Notes under the pieces: model-generated
What the model saw: the letters and a program-made list of their open reading frames with translations, nothing else
Databases searched by the model: none
Told to the model about the DNA's origin: nothing
Assembly: GCA_038380435.1 (NCBI GenBank)
Contig: JAWZYU010000013.1
Span: forward strand, 13,095,901-13,159,900
Direction: 5' to 3'
Length of the DNA: 64,000 nt
DNA from: Ryuthela nishihirai
Taxonomy: Eukaryota > Arthropoda > Arachnida > Araneae > Heptathelidae
Shown: one piece after another, positions 20,330 to 29,831 of the stretch
How the letters are laid out: each line of letters opens with the position of its first letter
Position numbering within the stretch: the first letter of the stretch is position 1
Made by a program: the position numbers and the translations under genes

Positions 20330-20869
20330 CCCTTCCAGGATCCTGCCTGAAAATTCAACGATTCTGCTGACTTTGAAATAATGAATTGTCCACCTAGAAG
20401 CCCAGATTTAAATCCCATCAAAATTCTTTGGGATACCATCGGGCAGAGTGTTCGGGCCTGTGTCCCATCAGTGATACCTTGAGAGAATTGTGGACAACTC
20501 TGGAAGATGCATGGGTCGCCATACCTGTGGAAAATTTACGCAAGCTTGTGGAGTCTTTGCTCATCGTGTGGCAACCATTATCAGGACTAGAGGGGGATCC
20601 AACACATTATTAGGTTGCTATTCTTAATTCAATGTCACTTCAGTATATTGTAGTTTAACAAAATATGCATGAAATAAAAAAGGAAAATATTATTTTTCAG
20701 CTTGAATTACCTATTTTTAAAATATATGTAAGAAAATTTTCAAACAACAATTTATATATTTTTTTAAAAGTCTTCTTTCGTTTTGTTTTACTAAATACGA
20801 ACATAGATGTCTTGGGCTTCTCATTTCAGATTCTGTCAATGTCTGTGTTCATCAGGGACCTTGGAAGGG
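20330..20869. mobile_element. TTAA-flanked (piggyBac-type) non-autonomous element
   Basis: TTAA at 20326-20329 and 20870-20873. The ends are CCCTTCCAGGATCCTG and, inverted, CCCTTCCAAGGTCCCTG. The LINE at 33330-36870 has the uninterrupted site AGTTAACATAATGAAAGCTCTCT, where this copy reads GGTTAA-[element]-TTAATGCAATAATGGCTCTCT. The right part (20660-20869) is the end of non-coding family C; the middle carries a Tc1-like remnant. Confidence 0.8.
20382..20645 (+). pseudogene. Tc1/mariner transposase C-terminal remnant
   Basis: CPPRSPDLNPIKILWDTIGQSVRAC matches the end of a Tc1-like catalytic domain (SPDLNPIE.LWD..G..VR), with Lys where the catalytic Glu belongs. The following LRELWTTLEDAWVAIP.ENLRKLVESL and GDPTHY-stop is the usual C-terminal tail. 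One frameshift lies between them. Confidence 0.7.
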
Positions 20870-21018
20870 TTAATGCAATAATGGCTCTCTGTATTAATAC
20901 TAAATCTGTTTGAGAATTGGTAAAGCATGCAGTGATTGGTGTAGCATTTACTATTGGAGTTGACAAAGCTGCATTTTGTTACTTTTCACTTTTGTCTAGT
21001 TGTTGATTATGTTAGGTA

Positions 21019-21486
21019 TTTTATTCATCTGTCTTCATTCAGGATTGCCAGGGCTCTTTCGATTTGCTCGGGTGTTACTGAGGAAGGAGGCTGGCCGGGT
21101 CTTGGGTCATCGGCAACAGATTCGCATCCATCTTTGAATTGCATATGCCACTTAAAAATGGTAAACCTACGAAGACAGTCATTACCATAGGCTTCACTCA
21201 TCTCTTTAACAGTCGCAGCAGCACTTTGGTCTCGCCTAGCACAATAACGAATGACATGAATGGCATACCGCTGTTCTGTCTGAATTTCCAACATTCTGAA
21301 AGAACGTCTATGACACACAACTCGAATCACAGTCTTAACACAACAGCAATCAGCGTCAAATGACCTTGGCATGTGGAGCCTCCTTCACAACTGTCATGTG
21401 CAGCACCATCTAGTGTTACTTTGGAAAAAGTGCTATGTATGAGTACTTATGGCATCAGTCCACGAATTAAATGATCACTCCTCATA
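21019..21486 (-). mobile_element. Mariner-family fragment, N-terminal half
   Basis: Reading leftwards from TATATGAGGAGTGATCATTTAA (likely terminal repeat, about 21480) there is a 115-codon frame 21025-21372. EQRYAIHVIRYC, SEAYGNDCLRRFTIFKWHMQFKDG and ESVADDPRPGQP match the paired HTH domain of mariner/SETMAR-type transposases (RVFEWHKRFKEG..SVEDDPRSGRP). The frame stops at LAILNEDR and the catalytic domain is absent. Confidence 0.82.
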
Positions 21487-22012
21487 TATGGTTTAATAGA
21501 AACATAATATCATAGATAAAAAAGTTACTAATATGTTATGAGAGATCTTATATACTATATTGATATATAGTCATTAGTAAGAAAAAAGAAGAATCTTTGA
21601 CTGCAAAGTTATGAACTAACCTGAGTAGAGAAATTGCAGTTACAATCTATATTGGCTAAAATTTTGAGTACTTTTTTACTCTCAAAAGCTAAGCAAATTG
21701 TTATTGGAAAAGAGCCAAGAGGGTTGCATGACAAGACTTTGCAGCCCTCAAGTTGGCCTCACAGTATGCAGTTTAACTACCTGATTTACAACATGTATCT
21801 TATGTTCTTTTAATGGCAGCAATCATTAATGTTCAGCTGAATAAAACCAGTTTGGTAAATACAACCAGTTTGAAAAAAATTATAGTCTAACGATAGTGCT
21901 AATTATTAACTTATAACATGTAGTAAAATAAACTCTTTTTCATTTTAATAGAGCTACACTGATATTATAAAATATTTTTTGTGCTTTCATTTGTTATTCT
22001 TTTTTTTTTTAG

Positions 22013-22121
22013 AGGTGCATGTGGAGAAGTTAGACTGGCATTTACAAAGGGAACTTGTCAACCATTTGCAATAAAAATGGTTAATAAAAGAATATTCACA
22101 ATTGCTGGAAATCGTAAAATG
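22013..22121 (+). CDS. CHEK2: CHEK2 exon: glycine-rich loop and VAIK lysine
   Basis: A long T-run precedes the acceptor AG; the donor is ATG|GTAAAT. One base completes Arg from the previous exon, then 36 codons: GACGEVRLAFTKGTCQPFAIK followed by MVNKRIFTIAGNRKM. With the previous exon this makes GRGACGEV, the ATP-binding loop (GSGACGEV in vertebrates). The Lys of FAIK is the ATP-phosphate-binding lysine (AIK motif). No stops; phase 0 at the 3' end. Confidence 0.95.
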
Positions 22122-22657
22122 GTAAATTAACCCTTCTTTAACTATGTATATTCTATATAATTTTTTAATTAGCTGTCAAGCAGTATGTCAACTCATTTTA
22201 GTAGAATTTACAGTCAAAAGAACCTTATAAAGCTGAAGCTTTTTGAATTAAAGCACATTAGAAATCTAAAGTTAAAGAATTTAAATCACATCTTTGGAAT
22301 TAGTTCATAAGATTCCTGAAACAGGTGCTTGTCCATCATACAATGTTTCATAAGTTAATGAACTTTCATGTAAATTGTAGATTACTATTAAATAAAGTCA
22401 TATTAGGTGATCAGCGTGAATACGTCGAAAAGCAGCACAAAACAGAAACAGGTTATCAAAAGAAGCAAATCTTAGAATGAAAGGTAAATCAGTGCAATCA
22501 ACGAATATCAGTTTCATGACATCACAGCCATTTAGCTGTGCCTGCAAATGTGAACCTGCAAATCAAAGTAAATTATAGAGAACATCTATGTTTTCTGTTT
22601 ACATGTAAGAAAAAACTTCCTTCTTTGGTAATGAAAACATTTTTTTTTCTGAAAACA
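22122..22657. other. Intron sequence, nothing recognised
   Basis: No coding or mobile features identified between exon 3 and the second direct repeat. Confidence 0.5.
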
Positions 22658-22859
22658 ATAGTCATTAGTAAGAAAAAAGAAGAATCTTTGACTGCAAAGT
22701 TATGAGCAAACCTAAGTAGAGAAATTACAGTTACAATCTATATTGGCTAAAATTTTGAGTTGCATAACATTGTGACTTTCTTTTTTTTCAATTTTTTTTT
22801 TTACTATAAGTCATACAGTAAGTTTTAACAGACTAATGGTTTAACCTAAATATACTCAT

Positions 22860-24995
22860 GAACAGAAAAAAATGCAATACCACGAAGCAATCCTTGAACT
22901 TTGGTGAAACTGAGCACAATGGTAGAGCATGTAACAAGGTATTAATGATTAATTGCACAATCACCTCTATACATGTTTATGTGCCCCCAATATACATGTT
23001 GCTTAACTCTGAAATATGAAAGAATGATAAGTACGGCTTCATTGTACTCTTAGGGAGGAGAGAGGAGCATGAAAGATTTAGCTGCAATGTATAACAAGCA
23101 GAAATTTGATTCTAGTGTATATTTTTTTCATCTGCAAATCATATGTCAGTGATTAGGTCTGTTTGACCATCTGCTTTGGGCTGAGTTTCAATGAAAAAGT
23201 TATATTTTTCTGTATAGAATGTATAACTTTTCTTCTGATTTTAGTATATACATATATATATTTTGTGATCAAGTGAGTCCAATTGTTCATTGGTTGATGT
23301 GAAAGCAAAGGGTGAAATTTTTGAAAGCAGGATGACATTTTTATGTGGCTGAGCTTCTTCCCATTGCATGCTGTTAGGTTTCCATTTTGTTGTTAATATT
23401 GATCAGTCAGGCCCAGAAGCAGTAGTTCCAAGGCTTCATTGCGTCCATGCCAAGCTATCTCTAGCCGCTATTATCTGAGCCAAGGGTGGTTATTCCCATT
23501 ATTAGGTAGGTGGTCATATTATTCTGATACGACTGTGTATATATAGCTGCATCATTAAAATTGCAGAATTAGAAATCACAATGTTTTTGCTTCTTATCAA
23601 ATAATAAATATTTAATATATGACTGAGGGCTTTAAATACAATAATGCTTAGTGAATTTAACCAGAACAAGTGAGAAAGGCTTCTTTTATTCTTGTCAAAA
23701 TATGTATATGGATACAAAAATTACAACATTTAAGACATAAAGGATGAATAATATACATGAGGTTGATACCTCTATACATGTTTAGGTGCCCCCAATATGG
23801 GTTCTCAGTATGGGGTATGACCACCATTGAGATGGTATAGGGATAATTTGGCGGTGATGCATGCATGCAACCAGACTTCGAATCACTGATGCATACAGAT
23901 CCATAATATTGTCCTGAGGAACTTTTGTCATTCTTCCTCCAAGAGGAGATGCAGGATATCCAAGTGTGTGTGTTGGCTGTGGACACTGTCAGAGATATTG
24001 ACCCAGCACATCCCATATGTGCTCAATAGGGGAGAAATATGGGGACATAGTGGACCAAGGTAAGGTGTTGACAACCTGTAGACACTGTTGGACATGTGCC
24101 ATATGGGGATGTGCATTATCCTGCTAAAAATGACACCAGAAAAGCTCTGCAGGAAAGGTAGACAATGTGTCACCAGAATGTCATTGATGTATCATTGAGC
24201 TATCAAAGTTCCCTGGACAAACACTAAAGGTGTTCTGCAGTCATAGCTGATGGCACCCCAATCAGAACACTGGATGTGCAAGCACTGTGGCACTCCCTGA
24301 TGTGTACCTGATTCTGCCACTAGCCACAATAATACCAAACCCTGATGCAATCATCATCTGCACCCAAACAGAAGTATAACTCATCCGAAAAGACAATGTG
24401 GTGCCCTTCCCCCTCCCATGGTAAAACACCTAGATGTACCACAGATGACGTGCCTGGAGATGATTAACCAGTCGTAGGCAAACTGTACAGGGGATACCAT
24501 GCCTGTAATTCAGCTTCATTCAAACGTCTTCATGTGGTCCATGTGAACACTGTACTTGCAGGTGCCCCATTATGATGTATTGCTGTAGATGTCACATGGG
24601 GTTGGAGGTTGCTTTTCAGCAGATGAGGTGATCTCTTTGTGGCACATCTGCAGGTACTTGAGCCATGGTGACATGAAGTTCTACCTATCCTCATCCACTA
24701 CTCCAAACAGCATGTTACAATGCTCACTCTGTGACCAAGATGGTTAACTATATGATGGGCAGACCAAATCTGCCTCGTGCATCTCCACAATACAGCACTC
24801 ATTCAAATGGGCCTAGCTGCTAATAATGCACTCATATTCGTTGTCTTGACTTAACTGAAAAACATTGCACTGTTTCACTTCCTTGCACTGTTTCACTTCC
24901 ACTGACTTACCTGCTGTGTGCTATGGGGGCTTTATTGGGGTCTCAGAACCTACACCGCCACCTCTATTTCTGGTTCCATGTGATGTCATTCTGTT
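22860..24995 (-). mobile_element. Tc1-like remnant split by an inverted-repeat arm
   Basis: Begins near ATGAACAGAAAAAAATGCAAT (22860). The stretch TCTATACATGTTT.(G)GTGCCCCCAATAT occurs at 22969-22994 and again at 23770-23800, bracketing the left arm described below. The minus strand of 23800-24860 carries transposase remnants: HIVFSDE.YFCLGADDD..RVWYY and an ending like PIEHIWDVLGQ. Many stops. Confidence 0.6.
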
Positions 24996-25800
24996 GTCAC
25001 TGGAATCATTTGCATAGGATGTGTGGTAATGATTTTGTGTCACTGCATTCATCCTTTATGTCTTAAATGTTGTAATTTTTGTATCCATATACATATTTTG
25101 ACAAGAATAAAAGAAGCCTTTCTCACTTGTTCTGGTTAAATTCACTAAGCATTATTGTATTTAAAGCCCTCAGTCATATATTAAATATTTATTATTTGAT
25201 AAGAAGCAAAAACCTTGTGATTTCTAATTCTGCAATTTTAATGATGCAGCTTTATATACACAGTCGTATCAGAATAATATGACCACCTACCTAATAATGG
25301 GAATAACCACCCTTGGCCCAGATAATAGCGGCTAGAGATAGCTTGGCATGGACGCAATGAAGCCTTGGAACTACTGCTTCTGGGCCTGACTGATCAATAT
25401 TAACAACAAAATGGAAACCTAACAGCATGCAATGGGAAGATGCTCAGCCACATAAAAATGTCATCCTGCTTTCAAAAATTTCACCCTTTGCTTTCACATC
25501 AACCAACGAACAATTGGACTCACTTGATCACAAAATATATATGTATATACTAAAATCAGAAGAAAAGTTATACATTCTATACAGCAAAATATAACTTTTT
25601 CATTGAAACTCAGCCCAAAGCAGATGGTCAAACAGACCTAATCACTGACATATGATTTGCAGATGAAAAAAAAATATACACTAGAATCAAATTTCTGCTT
25701 GTTATACATTGCAGCTAAATCTTTCATGCTCCTCTCTCCTCCCTAAGAGTACAATGAAGCTGTACTTATCATTCTTTCATATTTCAGAGTTAAGCAAAAT
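22995..25800. repeat. 2.8-kb inverted repeat with 754-bp near-identical arms
   Basis: 22995-23748 and 25048-25800 are reverse complements differing at only a few positions that I can see (for example ATGAACAATTGG against ACGAACAATTGG complement). The spacer 23749-25047 holds the Tc1-like remnant. Each arm includes a Tc1-type terminal motif, GGTGGTCATATTATTCTGATAC (23511 and, inverted, 25268). A 67-codon frame occurs in each arm only because the arms are copies. Confidence 0.85.
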
Positions 25801-25814
25801 GTTGTGAACTATAT

Positions 25815-26905
25815 ACACAATGTATCAGAATAATATGACCACCCACGGAATCACGGTGTACCCGCCCAGGAATGTCACAGAGTCATGACAAGGTCAACCA
25901 CATGGAGATATAAGTGGCTGGTTAGGATAGATGAGCCATAGTGCATAACGTGAGCACAATGGGCAGAGGTACTGATTTGACAGACATTCAAAAAGGAATA
26001 ATCATCGGCTACTGCACCAAGGGTGGAAGCATCTCGGAAACAGTAGACTTTATAGGCTGTTCGCAAGGTGATGTAGTAAGGGTGTACCAAGAATGGACCA
26101 CTGGCACACCGAGTACCTCCAGATGTCATAATTGTGGAGTCCCAAAGGCCATCGACCCCAGAAGAGAACATCGCCTCCGTTGACTGGTAAAGGGCAATCG
26201 ACAAGTAACAGTGCAGCAATTGATCACTCAAATGAATTTTGGGGCACCCAGGGATTTTTTCCCGATTACAGTAGAGTGAACCCTGTTTTGCATGATCTCC
26301 GGTGTCGACGCTGCATAAAGGCGTCCATGTTAACCAAGGTCCATCGGCAATGACACCTGTAGTTCACACGGGACTACTGTCATTGGATAGTGGAAAAAGA
26401 TTGCCTTCTCCGATGAATCAAGGTTTCTACTCCGCAGAAGTGACGGGCAATGGCGGATACGGTGTCAGACACACAAGAACCAACACCTGGACATAACTTG
26501 TTGGTCAAGTACAGGCTGGTGGTGGCAGTGTGCATGTTTGGGGGATGTTTTCCTGGTATGACCTGGGATTGCTGGTACCACCACTGGATGGGTCTCTGAA
26601 TGCCAATGGCTACTTGTCCATCCTCACTGACCACATGCATCCATTCACATTGGACATTTACCCTGGTGGTGATGGTGTCTACCAACAAGACAATGTGCCC
26701 TGCCATGTCACTAAGATGGTGCATGAGTGGTTCCAGGAACACGACAGCGATGTCTCCGTTCTCCCTTGGCTGGTTAAATCGCCTGACCTCAATCCTATAG
26801 TGCACTTGTGGGACCATTTTGATCAACAGGTTCGGTGAACGGACCCACAACCATATCATCTCCGGAACCTCCATGATCTGCTGGAGTCTGAACTGTGGTC
26901 AGAAA
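25815..26905 (+). mobile_element. Tc1-like transposon remnant
   Basis: The left terminus TATCAGAATAATATGACCACC is followed by a degenerate transposase. MGRGTDLTDIQKGIIIGYC (25959 on) and SQGDVVRVYQEW form the HTH; AFSDESRFLL (about 26400) and QQDNVPCH...SPDLNPIV (to about 26800) form the catalytic part. No right terminus was recognised. Confidence 0.8.
25959..26838 (+). pseudogene. Broken Tc1-like transposase, catalytic Glu lost
   Basis: Intact pieces are 25941-26183 (HTH) and 26530-26838 (catalytic half, MHVWGMFSWYDLGLL to DHFDQQVR). Between QQD and the final acidic position I count 36 residues, a spacing used by some Tc1 relatives (DD36E), but that position is Val (NPIVH for NPIEH). Several stops lie in between. 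Related remnants with the same FSWH(Y)..LGLL..P block occur on minus at 29832-31150. Confidence 0.75.
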
Positions 26906-27580
26906 AGTGATATTGTTTGTTAGATCTTCATATGTAGTGTAGTTGTTTAGGCCTGAGAAGAACTTTTTTTTTAGCTGTGTGGAAGAAACGTTGGCATGAA
27001 AAGCTTCAGTGTTATTGGTTTAGTCCTAAGAAGTACTTTTTAGCTACTAGTCCTTGTATTTATGTGTTTATATAGTTGAAATTATAGATGGGGGGAGGGG
27101 GGAATGGATTTTTTTCTGCTCTTTGATAGATTTTTTAGGTAGGTTCCAAAGTGATACCATAGTACAAAAGGAATGTATTATTACTTTCATTTAAGGCTTT
27201 TTTTTTTACTTTTTTTTAAATAAATACTTTTTCCACTGAAGGTGTATATTATAAAGGTGGTGATTTTAAAGAATTCTGCTGAAAGTTAGGAGGTATCTTG
27301 CATGAAAGATAACAGAGGAAGGATAGAAGGGGGAGAAAAGAATTCAGCTCCATTCCTCTGCAATATGATTCCACATGCAATATGATTGCTTGTGCTAATA
27401 TAAATGCAATTGAAATGTGATCAGCCTGCTAATGAGTTAAACAGAAGTTGCAATTTTATGTTCTCTTAATAGTTAATGTATTTTATATTGTAAATATACT
27501 GCTGGTGTCAAAAACGTTTGAGACCATATGCTATATACCATAACGACAATGCAAAAATATGCAAAATTGGTCACAGTCAC
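26906..27580. other. Intron sequence, nothing recognised
   Basis: AT-rich with T-runs at 26967 and 27198-27215. A possible Tc1-type end (TACTGCTGGTGTCAAAAACG) is at 27497, without a partner. Confidence 0.45.
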
Positions 27581-27599
27581 ATGTTGCTTGAGCAGTCTT

Positions 27600-27690
27600 A
27601 AATCAAATTTAATAACACAATAAAGCTGTTTACATTTAGATAGCACAGTGCTATCTAAATGTAAACAACTTTATCATGTTATTAAATATG
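27600..27690. repeat. Near-perfect palindrome (small MITE)
   Basis: ATTTAATAACACAATAAAG..GTTTACATTTAGATAGCAC meets its complement GTGCTATCTAAATGTAAAC..CTTTATCATGTTATTAAAT around 27648, arms of about 43 bp. CAGTCTTAAAT lies at 27584 and again at 27722, outside the arms. Confidence 0.75.
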
Positions 27691-27789
27691 ATCATGTTAG
27701 CTGTGTTTAATTTATAATAAGCAGTCTTAAATATGAGGGTCACTCAAAAATAATGCCCAAATTTTTTATTTACAGATCAGTATTTATTC

Positions 27790-28475
27790 TATATCATGTA
27801 AATGGTAACTAGGTATAAACTGGAAGGAGAGCTGTGTATTAATCCTCAGTGATGATGCACAGAACTGGACAGGTATAGCACCTAATGTCTGACCCCGCCT
27901 TCACGTGGTGCAGGCCATTAGTACCTTTCAAAAGAGATATTCTCTTGGCCACTTTTTTTCCTTTTTTCCTGCTCTGCTGAGGTGTGGTCATCTCCACAGG
28001 GTCCTGGTGCTGACCATTTATACCTACTGGATTGGTTTATGGCTTTGAGCATAATTATGGATCCTGGACTTGCTGCAATGGTGGGCCTCTGAGGGAAAAT
28101 CTGCCACTGTGTTTTCTGTTTGCTTGTGGGTTGCCTGCTCTAAATGAACAGAGGCACAAGATACCTTATATCAACTGGTGAATAATCCTTATCAGAGGCC
28201 ATCACAGGCACCTGAACTATTTTTTTTATGAGCATCACCAATCCTAAATTGAAGTACTATGTCTCAGGCAGGTCATATGGCTCTTGAAAAGGTGGTGCCT
28301 GAAGTTTCTACCAGCATGGGTGGCTTCAGCCTTAGGCAGTAGGGGAATAGATCTTTGCCCCATGCCTGTGATCAGGGAGCTGTTTGATATTGTTGCCCTA
28401 TCTCTCTCAATAAGCCTATTTTCTTTTAAAATCCTGCTAATCATTTTCTCTCTGTAGGTATGCAGAATGTGAGGA
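27790..28475 (+). mobile_element. RTE-type LINE 5' untranslated region fragment
   Basis: Matches 33335-34035: GTAAATGGTAACTAGG, AACTGGAAGGAGAGCT, GATGATGCACAGAACTGG, CCTTTCAAAAGAGATA, CATCACAGGCACCTGAACT, and ends just past CTCTCTGTAGGTATGCAGAATG where the endonuclease ORF would begin. The preceding GAGGGTCACTCAAAAATAATGCCC (27736) may be an unrelated transposon end. Confidence 0.75.
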
Positions 28476-28519
28476 CATTACATAGAAATTATTTTCTTGA
28501 TGTTCTCACACAGGAATTC

Positions 28520-28966
28520 CTCTGTGTCACACAGCATTACAACCTAGTGTTAACCTCTGTGTTCTCACACAGCATTACAACCTAGAATTAATTATAGAGA
28601 AAACAAATCAGGCTTATTCCAGCAATTTACAGATATTATTTTATCACCTAATTTTAACATAATACTATATATCTGGTAGAAAGGAATAAATAATGAATTG
28701 TTTCCTATTCTTATATTAATTCTAGTAGAATAAGAGAAATATTGAGCACATCCAATATTTTGCCTAATAATTTTTGTAAATTGGTATTTGAACTTTGTAC
28801 AAGAACTGAAAATTGGTACACCAAATTAATTCTACTCTTTAATTATGACTGGAGGACTCAGGGAAGAATGATAAAGTTTCAATGTGCTTTTTAATATAAT
28901 AGCAGTATTGTGCAGAATTTGCTTCATTGTTTCATAATTTAATTCATATTTCATTTTGCATTTTAG
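28520..28966. other. Intron sequence with a short tandem duplication
   Basis: CACACAGCATTACAACCTAG occurs twice (28528-28547 and 28564-28583). The rest is AT-rich intron leading to the exon acceptor. Confidence 0.55.
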
Positions 28967-29020
28967 GATTTGGGTAAATGTGCTGTTAGAGAAGCAGAAA
29001 TACTTGTGTCATTAGAACAT
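28967..29020 (+). CDS. CHEK2: CHEK2 exon: alpha-C helix
   Basis: Acceptor GCATTTTAG, donor CAT|GTAAGT, phase 0 at both ends, 18 codons: DLGKCAVREAEILVSLEH. This matches VETEIEILKKLNH of vertebrate Chk2, including the alpha-C glutamate that pairs with the AIK lysine. The next intron is only 252 bp and contains two damaged tandem copies of the following exon. Confidence 0.93.
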
Positions 29021-29067
29021 GTAAGTAAAATATTTAAAGTGTAATTTTTAATAAGTATACTTCTCTC

Positions 29068-29242
29068 AGTAATTGAAATGTTATTTGTTTGTCTGTTTTT
29101 TATTAACCCTGCATTGTCCATGCAGAAGATGTTTTTGATACTGCAGTTTCTTCTGCCAGTTAATTGAAATGTTATTTGTTTTTTTTATTAACCCTGCATT
29201 GTGCATGCAGAAGATGTTTTTGATACTGCAGTTTCTTCTGCC
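29068..29242 (+). repeat. Two tandem pseudo-copies of CHEK2 exon 5
   Basis: Units 29068-29157 (90 bp) and 29158-29242 (85 bp) repeat the sequence that starts at 29243 and runs through the true acceptor into exon 29273-29337. Each has the exon-like block CCCTGCATTGT(C/G)CATGCAG then AAGATGTTTTTGATACTGC, but the acceptor AG is AC (TATTAAC for CATTAG) and the second half of the exon is lost, with a stop in the copied frame. They are pseudo-exons unless spliced cryptically. Confidence 0.85.
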
Positions 29243-29272
29243 AGTTAATTGAAATATCATTTTTTCCATTAG

Positions 29273-29337
29273 CCCTGTATTGTGCATGTGGAAGATGTTA
29301 TTGATGCTGCTGATACTGTATATGTTGTTATGGAATA
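29273..29337 (+). CDS. CHEK2: CHEK2 exon: kinase beta4-beta5 and hinge start
   Basis: Acceptor TTCCATTAG, donor ATA|GTAAGT. It encodes PCIVHVEDVIDAADTVYVVME plus two bases of Tyr, parallel to [20 protein letters not shown] in vertebrate Chk2. It continues in phase into Y-VKGGELFDRV. The third and only intact member of a tandem set of three. Confidence 0.94.
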
Positions 29338-29831
29338 GTAAGTGCATTTTAAGTATTATAATTAGATTTATTATTTTAATTCATTATTTTATAGGGAGGG
29401 GTAAACAGTGCCATATATGTTTATACTGAAACAGTTACCTAGATAAGCTTTTTTTTTGTACCAGGAGTATGTAAAATCATTTTAGGGATCTGTAGTATTT
29501 TGTGTGTAATTAGCAGCTTTCTTGATGTTAAAATTTTATTGATGTTGAGCTTGCTGTAGACCATTGTTCTCAACAGCCTGTACATGAAGCGATCTGCTAT
29601 TCCATGATCTTTAAAAAATACATTTGAACATCAAGAATGCATTGTTAAAATTTCCAGAATATTCAGTTGTAAAATAGATTTTGTTAATAATATCATTCCA
29701 TTACAAAAGAATATATATTTATGTTAGTCACATGTTCATTGCATAGTTAAGTGATGCATTGATTCTTAGGAAATGCTGAGGGTGAGAAGGTTTAAAGGGT
29801 ACTAGAGTTACTACCAAGCCATTGAAATATA
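29338..29831. other. Intron sequence, nothing recognised
   Basis: AT-rich intron between exon 5 and the Tc1-like element. Confidence 0.5.

Larger units (their letters stand above)
14940..21018 (+). mobile_element. Old RTE-type LINE copy, broken into pieces
   Basis: Homologous to the LINE at 33330-36870. Pieces: 14940-15894 (endonuclease end and linker: GGTAACTTCAATGACAAAGTTGG, TCTGAACATTACCTTGTTAAAA), 19106-19245, 19785-20329 (RT: ATGAAATTACTATTGAAATGC, ATTATCCCTATTTTCAAGG) and 20870-21018 (TTTTGTCTAGTTGTTGATTATGTTA). The gaps are the hAT at 15895, an unidentified insert at 19246-19784 and a TTAA element at 20330; a mariner follows at 21019. Stops are frequent throughout. Confidence 0.85.
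21567..22760. repeat. 103-bp direct repeats on both sides of CHEK2 exon 3
   Basis: 21567-21669 and 22658-22760 share ATAGTCATTAGTAAGAAAAAAG ... ATTGGCTAAAATTTTGAGT with only four substitutions that I count. They lie about 340 bp upstream and 540 bp downstream of exon 22013-22121 in the same orientation. No mobile-element family is evident. Confidence 0.85.

Noticed and set aside
20825..20860. Hammerhead from CTGATGAACACAGACATTG on minus
   Set aside because: Stem II would be three base pairs at best and other copies of the same repeat lack CTGATGA.
23514..25282. Identical 67-codon frames on opposite strands (23514-23717 minus, 25079-25282 plus)
   Set aside because: They are the same stretch in the two arms of one inverted repeat. 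Their conservation reflects arm identity, not coding selection.
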